From Mnemiopsis leidyi (lineage: Eukaryota > Ctenophora > Tentaculata > Lobata > Bolinopsidae), in assembly GCA_000226015.1 (NCBI GenBank), contig JH152665.1, positions 50,015-114,014 on the forward strand: 64,000 nucleotides of DNA. Reading direction: 5' to 3'. This document shows, piece by piece, positions 11,792 through 21,900 of the stretch (its first letter is position 1; the number at the start of each line of letters is the position of its first letter). The position numbers were made by a program, and so were the translations under genes. The notes under the pieces were generated by a model. The model was not told the DNA's origin and did no database searches. It worked only from the letters and a program-made list of their open reading frames with translations.

Positions 11792-11858
11792 GGATTTATG
11801 TGTTTAGCATACTGGTGTTTTGTGACATTAAACGGATATCATGTCGTCAAGGCTTATG

Positions 11859-11901
11859 TTGTTGCACGCTGGAGGCCTAAACAACGTGTATGGTGTAGCA
11901 A
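11859..11901 (+). mobile_element. ultra-short element, family D, 43 bp
   Basis: A 43-bp segment begins TTGTTGCACG and ends GTGTAGCAA, so its ends are inverted repeats matching at 7 of 9 positions (TTGTTGCAC / TTGCTACAC). It is flanked by perfect 8-bp direct repeats GGCTTATG (11851-11858, 11902-11909). It has inserted just after a fragment ending ATATCATGTCGTCAA, which is the end of a family C copy. Confidence 0.7.
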
Positions 11902-12103
11902 GGCTTATGTGAAAATGGGTCTTAACGTGAGATTAGTAGCTCGTACGCTTTTAAAATCGCACAGGTTCCCATCTTACTCACACAGGTTTGAGCGACTGAT
12001 GACATATAAAAAGTATAAATGGACTGTACTGCATATTGGTTTGGCAAATAAATTTATTTTATGCGAGGATTTGTTTGAGCCATGTTCACTGGCGTGTTTT
12101 TGT

Positions 12104-12200
12104 TTGTCACGGTGATACCCGACACTCGAGCTCAATGCTGAACGTTTCGTTAAAACGGTAGATAGGATAGTAGTAGTAGTAGTAGTAGTAGTCGACGAAA
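12104..12200 (+). mobile_element. family C fragment interrupted by (TAG)n
   Basis: TTGTCACGGTGATACCCGAC and GCTGAACGTTTCGTTAAAAC match other C copies (for example 46521-46626). The 3' part is replaced by a TAG trinucleotide run at 12168-12192. Confidence 0.6.
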
Positions 12201-12369
12201 GGTTATAACTAAACCTTCGTAATGCCTCCAACCTGCTTTCAGATTGGAGGTCATATATGCAGCGGCAATTTAGCTAGACCCTTTGATCGGAAAGACCTAG
12301 TTCCATTCCGCGCGTAAAATAATAGGCCTTACGGGTAATAGACCCGGGTCGGCGTGTAATGAGTAAATA

Positions 12370-12379
12370 NNNNNNNNNN
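12370..12379. other. assembly gap (10 N)
   Basis: Ten undetermined bases within the repeat nest; the left part of the neighbouring C and A fragments may be affected. Confidence 1.
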
Positions 12380-12412
12380 GAGCCGCGCGCAGGTCGGGTA
12401 ACACCTCGACAA

Positions 12413-12493
12413 TAACCTACTGTCGCGGCCATCACGCGCTCTTACGCATTTCTGGCCTGGCGAAAGAAATTCTAGACGCGCATCGCCCGTTGA
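12413..12493 (+). mobile_element. family A copy, 5'-truncated
   Basis: Reads TAACCTACTGTCGCGGCCAT through GCATTTCTGGCCTGGCGAAA to CATCGCCCGTTGA. It lacks the usual TTGTAGGTTGA start and joins directly to the end of a family C fragment (...CTCGACAA at 12403-12412). Confidence 0.7.
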
Positions 12494-12521
12494 AGGTTGA
12501 TAACCTATTGTCGCGACCATC

Positions 12522-12707
12522 TTGTATTGTAGGTTGATAACCTACTGTCGCGGCCATCACGCGCTGTCACGCATTTCTGGCCTGGCGACATGAATTTCGA
12601 AGAAATTCTAGACGCGCATCGCCCGTTGAATCTTGTACAGCAGCGCGCACCCTCCCGTCATTTTATTCTTTATTCGCTTCGAATGAGGGTCGGACAAAGT
12701 CAGACAA
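12522..12707 (+). mobile_element. family B element interrupted by a family A element
   Basis: B comprises 12522-12526 (TTGTA) plus 12638-12707 (CAGCAGCGCGCACC...GTCAGACAA), 75 bp in all. It is flanked by CGACCATC at 12514-12521 and 12708-12715, a perfect 8-bp duplication of the host A sequence. The A element at 12527-12629 has split it. Confidence 0.85.
12527..12629 (+). mobile_element. family A element inside family B
   Basis: A 103-bp copy from TTGTAGGTTGATAACCTACT to GCATCGCCCGTTGA. It is flanked by ATCTTGTA at 12519-12526 and 12630-12637, perfect 8-bp direct repeats that span the host A/B junction, so it inserted after B did. Confidence 0.85.
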
Positions 12708-12735
12708 CGACCATCATGCGCTTTTATGCATTTCT

Positions 12736-12915
12736 TTGACGAGATGATATCCGAGATGATATCCGTTTACCGTTCTGCACGTTCAGCTTTAGCGGCGCGA
12801 GTCTTACCTGGGGACCTCAGGCTAAATGTTGCTTTGCAACATCCCTCCGAACGGAGGGAAACGTAGAGAGAGCCGCGCATCGCCCGGTAACGCGAGTCGG
12901 GTATCACCGCGACAA
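12736..12915 (+). mobile_element. family C element, long form, 180 bp
   Basis: Begins TTGACGAGATGATATCCGAG and ends GAGTCGGGTATCACCGCGAC+AA; the ends are imperfect inverted repeats (TTGACGAGATGATATCCG / TTGTCGCGGTGATACCCG). It is flanked by GCATTTCT (12728-12735 and 12916-12923). The interior holds two perfect small hairpins (ATGTTGC-ttt-GCAACAT and CCCTCCG-aa-CGGAGGG, about 12825-12860) and a block, GTAGAGAGAGCCGCGCATCG, that recurs at 13143. Confidence 0.8.
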
Positions 12916-12923
12916 GCATTTCT

Positions 12924-12974
12924 TTGTCGCGGTGATACCCGACTCACGCAGCTAGACGGATATCATCTCGTCAA
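12924..12974 (-). mobile_element. family C element, short form, 51 bp
   Basis: Runs from TTGTCGCGGTGATACCCGAC to GGATATCATCTCGTCAA, in the opposite orientation to the long C beside it. It is flanked by GCATTTCT at 12916-12923 and 12975-12982, so two C elements share one target site. The facing ends make a perfect 22-bp inverted repeat (12894-12915 with 12924-12945, 8-bp spacer). Confidence 0.85.
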
Positions 12975-13046
12975 GCATTTCTGGCCTGGCAAAAAAATTT
13001 TAGACGCGCATCGCCCGTAATTAATGGGACCTCAGCCTAGTATAGA

Positions 13047-13134
13047 TTGTACAGCAGCGCGCACCGCACCCTCCTGTTTTTTATTCTTTCTATTGTATAT
13101 TTGCTTCGAATAAGGATCGGATAAAGTCAGACAA
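13047..13134 (+). mobile_element. family B element
   Basis: TTGTACAGCAGCGCGCACCG ... GCTTCGAATAAGG ... GTCAGACAA, 88 bp, diverged. I see no clear target-site duplication. Confidence 0.7.
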
Positions 13135-13185
13135 AGGTGAAAGTAGAGAGAGCCGCGCAGCGCCCGGTAATGCAATGTCCGACCT

Positions 13186-13280
13186 TCTTTTTGACTTTGT
13201 CGACCCTCATTCGAAGGAAATAAATTTAATTCTCTTCAAGTGAATAAAATGACAGGAGGGTCATGCGCGCTGCCGTACAA
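13186..13280 (-). mobile_element. family B element, diverged
   Basis: Reverse-orientation B: TTGACTTTGTCGACCCTCAT near the left end and GACAGGAGGG ... GCGCGCTGCCGTACAA at the right. The centre is longer than in other copies. Confidence 0.6.
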
Positions 13281-13329
13281 AAATGGGCCGCAAAGCAACA
13301 TTGAACATTATCTGTTTACTGTTCTAACG

Positions 13330-13605
13330 AAACGATCGTTAGCTTGACGTTTAGCTTGGCACTTCACACTTGAGCTGCGAGAGTCGGGCATCACCGCGAC
13401 AAAAACAAACAACAAAAAAAAGCTGCGACGTGGGTTAAGTAAGTTGAACTGGCGATGTTCGTTTACAGTTTAGAAATAGAATTTCTGTCGCCAGGCCAGA
13501 AATGCAAATGCGCGCGTCGGAGTGCGGAGGCTGCCGCTTCGCGGCAGCACTAGCAGGGCTATGCAACGTGTAGCAAGCTGAGCTGTGACAGTAGGTTATC
13601 AACCT
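13330..13605. mobile_element. family C fragment and reverse family A fragment
   Basis: 13375-13402 carries the C end GAGAGTCGGGCATCACCGCG+ACAA. 13480-13605 is a reverse A copy (TTTCTGTCGCCAGGCCAGAA ... GACAGTAGGTTATCAACCTA+CAA) with about 60 bp of unrelated insert containing GAGGCTGCC...GGCAGC. Confidence 0.6.
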
Positions 13606-15979
13606 ACAACGCGAACGAAGTGGGTAGTACTTGGGACCGGGTTTCGGCAATGCACTTATTGATTATCGGCCTTTGAATTTGATTGAGGTAAAAGTTAAAC
13701 TAAAAAGCAAGTATCTATATACGTTTACTTTTAGTTCCACTTTATAACATATAACTCACAATTCACAACTGCGTTTATGGTGAGATTTGTCGAGGTGTCA
13801 CCCGACTACGTTAGTCATGATCATTGCAGATGAAGATAACTACTGCTAGCTACTATAGGCAAAGCTTAGTTGCTGGTATTAGTACCTCTTATGTTTAGTT
13901 TGTACTTGCAGAATGTAGAATTGCCAGCGTTTTAGAATTTGCTTGTCTCAAGAAATTTCAAGAAAATATAAATTTTAGATTTTATTGCAAGAATTTGCTA
14001 GGGAATTGTACCGGCAATAACCATTTTGTTGAATCATTTTTCTGGCAAAACAAGTAAAATAATTCATGAATTTGAAAAGTAATCAATCAATGTATAGGAA
14101 AATATGTACATAGATTAAATAATACAACAAAAATTCATAACAGTTATACAGGGAACTCGACTTGGCAGCGGCAGAGTTAAATGTGAACAAATTCCCGTTT
14201 ATTGATTTAGCAGTAACACCGATTTTTATCAACCATTTCGTTAAAAGCTTGTTAAATGTTAATAGTTTAGGGCTGTAAATTGGAGGGAAAATCCGTTGTT
14301 CTTCCAAATCCATTAAAAACACTTTAAAGTTGAACAAGAATTTATAGCGGAGGTTAAGAAATTTGATATTAAACCAAGTCCCGTTGTTGCAAGAAACTAT
14401 TAATTCTGGGACGAACTACCACTTCAGCGGCTAAATTAGATCACTTTAAAGTGAACAACGGCAACGCTGAAACGGTAGTAAATTTTGAAAATTGTCACAT
14501 CTCGTGCAATAATTATAAAGGTTTGAAGTTTGAACTTTGCGTTATAAAGGCCAAGGCTATATTTAATACATGAGGGCGGGATGATTCGTTCAATGCTCGG
14601 CCTAGTGAGGATGTCATACAAACATGGTGTTTCGATCTAATCAAACCAAAATTTTAAATAAAGTATAAATTGAAGCTGGAGGGGGAGGTGAACTGCCAAA
14701 ATTTTAATCGCGGACGAGTGATCAGGTTTTGGTGAATGAAAGAACAAAATCCCACGATGAAAAGGTGTCATCACATTTCAAAACATTTTAGAGCTTAATA
14801 TATTACATTTCTCTTAAAAACTCACATATTATATCTATCTGTGCAAAACATCGGCAGCCGTTGGGAACCACAGCTTTTTACACGTGCAACACTAAGTAAC
14901 GAACACGTCCTCAGTGATGCACGTGTGTCGTGTAAAAAAGTAAAAATCGTATATACGTTATGTGTAAAAAATTAGAAAAAGCGTGTGACGATCACTTGGC
15001 TACATCCAGGTGACTGTCAGTCTTTGTCTGTGGATTATATCATCTGTTCATAAATATAGCTTAGACCTATCATTATCATCAATGATCACATGTGAGATAT
15101 CAAATTACATGTGATTTATCTCCGGGGGTTAACTTAAAACATTGTCAAACAAACATTTCAAAGCAAACAACAAATAGATGCCTTTTACAATAAAGGCTGC
15201 GAATATCGGCTTATCGAAACATATCATTTCCTAAGTCGGCGCTGATTAAAGTTCAAATAACCCTATTTTTAAGGCTCAGTAGTGTGGATGGGTGAATAAA
15301 CTTTGTAGAAAATTACCTTATTAAATCAAATAATTCGTATTTAAAATCACAGTCGTTTTGAAAACGAAAATATATAAATTGCCTAACTCACTCCACTTAT
15401 CGCTTGTAAAGGCATCATCTTAAAAAGCTTTAATCTAAATGAAGGTTAGCGGCCTCGAACTGATTATCAGCCAACAGGGGAAGAATCATATCATTCACTT
15501 GTTTAAAACTTTTCAAATCAATTTTTATCGACAATCAAATAACGGTGGAAAGTTAGCACGAGGTGTTTAAAGCGAACAGATTCTTCTCAAATTGGAGCCT
15601 TGTCATTACTGTAAGTTCACAGTTACAGAGGTAAGCTATTAAGTATAGAACGAATAAGTCATTTTTAAAGCTAAAACTTATGGTATGTAGTTAAATAACT
15701 AATTTATAAGGAAATATCATCTTGCGTTTAAAATGCCTGAACTCAGTGGCAACATTTAAAACAGTTTTATCTGCATCTTCAAAGTCTGTAACAACCTTCT
15801 TGGCGGTCCGCGACTGAACTAACTGATAAGATTAATCAATTCAATTAAATTAATTAACTCATCAACTAATTTACCCGATATAAGGTAGCCGGGCTTATGC
15901 GTTCTGATAAGTCTTTTGTTCCATCAACTTAAACAAAAATAATAAATTAGGGAAATCATTTATGGAAGATAGGTCGCCT
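13606..15979. other. intergenic, no gene recognised
   Basis: AT-rich with only short frames. Probably 3' flank of the collagen gene plus spacer. Confidence 0.5.
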
Positions 15980-18900
15980 CTACCGCTTTGAGTCGGGCGA
16001 TTTCCTCCACACCCTATTCATCGTAGTCCAATCGATACTCAGATTATTATAAGTCAGCCAGTTGGCCTCGAAGCCGATGCTCTCGAGAACATCTTGAGTG
16101 TCTGAACAGACGAGAGTCAGTTTGAAGTTCCCCACTGGGATATTGAGTCTGCAAGAAGCGAAGGTGGCGTCCCCATCACCACACTTGATCTCTAGCTGGT
16201 CGTCTACGTACAGGGACGTCTGGTCGCTGCCCGCAATCTGCACGTCCACCTGTCTTTCTTCGCTGCTGTGGGACGTCAGGTAGAAGGTGATAGCGTAGGT
16301 GGTCCCGCTAGACAGGGAGTTAGCCTTGATGTGCTGGCCGAAGAGAACTCCTCCCGCCTCCGTCATGATCATTAGACCGGAGTGACCGAACTTGACGCTG
16401 GAGTTGTACCGTACACCGTACTTGTTGTTGTAAAACTCGAAAAGGGCGGGGAAGGTTCCACGGAGAGTGTATTTCTTGAGATCCTCCACCTCCTCGCGGA
16501 GAGCGGTGATGTCTTGGAGCATCTGTCTCAGATCCAGCCCTTCAGCAGCGAGCTTGGAGAGGATGTCTTGAGCGGTGTCTGGACTGCCAGCTTGGCCTGG
16601 TTCACCCTGTAAAAAGAATGTGGTCAGAAACCGGGAGGATATTTATGTCATACTTCTACGACACGAACAAGTTCAATGTTATTGATTAATTACCTAAATT
16701 CTGACGTTAGCATTATATACGATGTGACACGACACGCGTATGTCACATGACCCGGACCAACAGGTCACAATTCGTAAAGTCTATATATAGCCAAGTTTTG
16801 AGGAATTTCAACGGATCCCAGAAATGCCGAGTCTAATGTTATTAATTCTTATCTGAATTGAGCCGTGGGACAACGCAACCTAACCCTCTAACATGGCCAA
16901 TATTGGCGAGAGCAGCCTCTAGACCAGAGTTTTTTGTGTACGTGGTATTGAAAAGGATGTTGAGAGCTAATTATGCTTAATCTGACGTTTTTGTATCAAC
17001 CGCTGGTACAGACGACTAACATGAAACAAATATTCTGAATCGGCCCCAATTTCAAAAAGGGAGTATTTAGGTTAACGTCAAGAACCTGGCATGTTACGCG
17101 AATTGCAGTGATGGATGAAGCTGGATGACTTAAGGCAGTGTTATAACATTCGTGGGAAAGTGAGTTGATTGCCGTCATTTTGATTTTCAATTTTCAGACG
17201 TTTTGATTTTTAAAACCGAACCGTGCGATATTCTCAGCTCCTCAGCCCTGTGACAAAAATCTTGAAAGCCATCTTAATTAGGTTCTAGGAAGAGTTAAGC
17301 AGCATGAAAGTACTAAGACATGTCACGTGAATAGTGAACGCGTCACGTGATTCCATGACAACAAACGAAAAGCCACAACTTCCCCCATTCACCTTCACGG
17401 GGCCAATGGGAACAGCTCAAAATTAACTTTAATTAAAGGTACTTTATCCAATCGATAATTGGACCTTGTTAATAGCAGTGGATTACGAGGATTACTGTTA
17501 ACAATCGCTTCCTAGCCATTGACACAGGACATTCCCTACAGACTGGCACATGGGTTGGTGACCCTCTCCTATTGGCCCGTACCTAGTCACGTGTTCAAGT
17601 TCTAAACAGAGATTGGGCCAGCTACAGACACTTCACAAAACACCCTGTCAGGATTATTGCGGCCAGGATTTCAAACAATGCTCTAAAACAATGAGACCTG
17701 GAACTTTCAAATTTCCACAAGTACACACTCTACACCACTTAAAGTTTTGTTCAATTCAGCTGTACAGAGAACTGTCCATCTACATACAAGGCGATGGTTA
17801 TAGGGCACGACCATGATTTTAGAGGGTAACTTTGGCACCTACTTCACTACATAAACACCCCTCAGGGTCACTCAAGGGAGCCGTCCGGTTTAAACTATAT
17901 TCTCCATAACACTACATGTTGATTGCATTCCGACGTTTAAACGGACCAACACTGATTGCAGTGGGGTCAGGGCTGCTAGCAACTAAGTAATCAATATGTT
18001 TAACAGACAAGGGTGAGCGGTAAAGCCTCAGGGAGCAAGGAGCCGGATATTCGACCATCAGTTGTGTGTGTGTGTGTGTGTGCGTGATATAATCTTGTTT
18101 GTAAAGAGTGGGAGTCAAGTACTTCAAGCTAGATCGCTCACACGAGCGTGCAGTGTTGTATCTTTGTTAACAGTAAAACACGATCTATAGAGACTATCGT
18201 GCCAGCTTGTACGATAAACAGTAGGTGATCAGTGGCAATACGCGTGTCAGACATGTATCACACTAAACAAATCTAGTATCCAACATGTTTACACTCAGCT
18301 AAACAAAGAAGTAAGATTTGGAGTGAAAGATAGCTTAAAGGTTGCTTGCTAGAAGATAGGAGTCTTACCTTTACTCCGGGGGGTCCAGGTGGTCCTTGTG
18401 GTCCTTGTGGTCCAGGTACAGCCTGAAAATCATCGCGATTAGTTATCATGACATTTTTATTTCTTAATACTAAAACGAACAGAACATAGAAACTTTTTAA
18501 CTTTTATAGAAAAGGTGTCCTCTCTCCCCTCTCCTACTTCTTAGACGCGAAGCCTGTTAGATTTTAAGGTTTAAATATTATGCTTGATAAATTCCAAAAC
18601 TAAAAACCTAAGTTTATCAGCTATCACCACTTGGCTATATACTTACTAATCCACTATCCATCAAACAGGTTAGATCTATCAAAACTGATCTACCCTAACT
18701 CAACACTTAGGTCAATGTCACGCATGCAGCGTTAACAGTTTATTTCCATTAGTCAAACTCCTAAATAGCCCAAGATTTGTAGTATTAAGTTTGATGAGCC
18801 TTTTAAAAGCTGAGTGGTGTAGACGGGGTAATCACACACCCTAACAACAACGTGCTGTACGTCACTCTCACTTAATTATTAATTAATCAACACGGGACGG

Positions 18901-21900
18901 TGGTCAGTGAAACCCTGAGGCCCAGGAGGTAGGTACAAATAGTGACCCATGCTGGAATGTGAACTGCAGCTGAAGTAGGGAGAATACCGGTGCTATAGCG
19001 GTACTGGAGAGGGCCAGTAGTCATGGCAAGTGATACTCTGTTTAGGGTTTCCAAGTTCCAAGTACATTCTAGTACGGCCCAGGGTAGTTCCTATCAAATT
19101 CATCGGAAGAATTCCGATAATAGAAGGGATGTTGGCCGCAAGATCATGTCGGGATTGGAGCAAATGATTGGTTAATCGAGAACGGGCAGGCTCAATCACC
19201 GATAAGATGGAGTGATAATAGGAAGAGTCGAGGATCAATCTGACAATGCCTGGTTGGTGGGAATTATCGGATCTCATTGTCACTCTGTGTCCAAACCTCG
19301 TTACCAGACCGATCTCATTATCGACACAGTTAATTGTCTGTTCCTCATCGGTCCTTGTTGCCAGATTTGGCAATCATTAAAAGGGACAAGTAACCAGGAA
19401 GCAGCTCTACAGTGTCTCACAATGGAGCTCCATGTCGCTATCACAACCACCGTAGCTCGGTCCGATAGGAGGGGACAGTTTCTCTCCTTTTAACGATGTA
19501 TTTTAGGAAAATCTGGCGGTAATTTTCTCCGCAGTAATCGCACTAAAACCATTGCAAGCTGCAACCTCAATATTTCAAGCTGGCAGCCAATCAGAGGCGA
19601 TGAAGGAGGTCAGGTGACAGTTACCCTGGTAACGTGATGACGTCACGTGGCGATGTGTCTAAAGAGGTGCAAAAGAGAACTTCCTGTCAAATGATGGCAT
19701 TTCCTTATCGAGCGTGGGTGTAAAGTTATCGGCTAAATTTTAGCTCCGCTTAATTACAAATATATGCGGTGCAAATGTAAAATCCGAGATAGCGGCCCAG
19801 GATAATATCACCCGATTTTAGATATTGAGATATTTCAGCACAACAGTGGGAGGTATTTGTTATTGCTTTTAATGACAATGGGAAAGAGCACTGCTAAGTT
19901 CCAGTACAATGGATAAGGAAACTAGAGTCTAGCTCATTCTCAATAATGTCTTTGTTGTCCAATAACAAGGATTATATATTTGGAAGAAGCATTTACTTTA
20001 TTTATGGAATCTATGTAACAGTACAGTATTTTCGATAGCACTATATCCACATGCAGACTGTTTTAAAGTACTTGAAAACGGTGCTAGTTGCTTGACAAAT
20101 CAGTCAGACAACCACCACCATCCCTGCAATGGGAGGGCAGCCCTGATTTCAGAAAAAAGTGGGCAGGGCAGAGGCATATCACGTGCTTGTATGGCGATCA
20201 CTGACCGCTTACTCAAACAATCCATCGGTCGGACCAAATGGTAAGCTGGGAGGCGTTCTGTGACCACCGCTGATGTCCCCTGCATACGTCAAGTCGAATG
20301 AGCTAGACATGAGGATCATGGAGAAGTTCTGATAATAGCTGTATAAAGCAGGAGAATTTGTTGAGGATTTCTGCAAACCCGTTCAAGAACCGCGGGGAAT
20401 ATTCTCGATTATAGTTTAGTAGATCACACTTTACTGAATTGCAATGGAGTCCTTGCTGAACAATAATTCATTCGCCAATAACCTTATTGCACGCAGTTTT
20501 CGCGAACTTCTGAGAATAGTGGACCCCCGCTGCGAGAAAGGCTGAGTATAAGTGGGTTGCAGGGTGGGTTGCAAACTGCACGTGCGCATTCCTGGAGGAC
20601 ACGTGCACATTCCACAGTGCCACGTGCAGTTCAGTTTTTGTGGTTTTGGCATTCAGTCAAATGGAAATCCCCTCATGATCTACGAATTTGGGAGCTTTTG
20701 GGAGATTAATAAGAGTGAAAAGCGAGATTAAATTGAAGTAAGCTGGCGTGGTCACCACATCGTATATTATTTGACACTATATAATGGGCTGCCCATTAAT
20801 CTGCCAGGTGCTCCTCTAAAACCATAACATCATCAAATAGCAGCCTGTATGTTTGGTTTCCAGGGTTTCACTTCTACTAACCCCCACTAATAAACTCGTG
20901 CCAACCTCTCTATTCCTATTGGCCACCTAGAGTGTTGTGATATATATTCAGTGCTCTGATTGGCCAGGAAATTGTGGAGCTTCCAAAGGGGCGCAAATTC
21001 AGTGAGGGCAGTTGCCCCAAAAATCGAGGGAGTTAGTGGTCAAGTATGGAGCTGGGAGAGAAGAGAGGATATAGGATATCAAAACAAATGTAAAGTATAA
21101 GGCAGGTGTGGTAGAACACTCTAGTTGTACTCACTTGATTGTTTCTATTCTGAGCGTCCTGAAATGAGAATATTGGTTAACAATAATGTTAATATGTACA
21201 TCTTATCGTTATTCGTTTGCATAGGTTTGATAAAAAGATAAATAGAGATGACTGTTGGCAGGTGGGTAATGCTTATCTTTATCGGCTATAATGCGCGGAT
21301 CACGTGCTTTATTAACGAGCTGTAATTGGGAGAAAGATAACACGTGACATGCTGTGGAGCTATGAATGAGTGTTGAGCTAAAGGAGTTATGGGGGTAGGG
21401 TGTCATTTTAAATGGCAATTATAAAACTGAATACCGCTACACTATGTCATATGTCCCTGTAGTTCTCTGTAGTAGAGCTCCGAGGGTGCTCAATAGAACA
21501 GCTCTCGTACACTCATTCTTGTAACACAGTGACATTGACAAAGCTCAGCGCAGACTACTACAGTGGGCCAATCCATCCCATCTGATAATTTGTAAAACTT
21601 GACCAACTTACTCGTTAAGAGCACCCATTGGCTTACAGCAAACACGGGGTCGAAGTTCAGGGCTATGATTGGAGGATGTGCTGTGTAGTGTGTATTCTGT
21701 ATGCAGATTGAAGTGTGCTGGGGTCTAGACGTGACAGATGGGGTACAATCCCAGTACGTCATTAAGCTGGCAGAATGCCACCGCACGTGCCAACATTGCG
21801 GTAGATGAGTGTACCCGCCTCTCTCCATCCTCCTGTCTTTTCCAACACCTCAATTTAGGTGTCCCCCTTTCTTCTCTGATAATGAACCGCGCTTACAGAG

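Larger units (their letters stand above)
12494..13020 (+). mobile_element. family A host copy split by four nested insertions
   Basis: One A copy is present in three pieces: 12494-12521, 12716-12735 (after the duplicated target) and 12983-13020. Its sequence runs AGGTTGATAACCTATTGTCG, CGACCATC, ATGCGCTTTTATGCATTTCT, GGCCTGGC and GACGCGCATCGCCCGTAA. Between the pieces sit a B element carrying another A inside it, and two C elements side by side. Each insertion is bounded by a perfect 8-bp direct repeat: CGACCATC for B, ATCTTGTA for the inner A, GCATTTCT for both C elements. Confidence 0.85.

Noticed and set aside
11734-13605. CRISPR array
   Set aside because: Repeats are of several families in both orientations, without regular spacers, in animal DNA.
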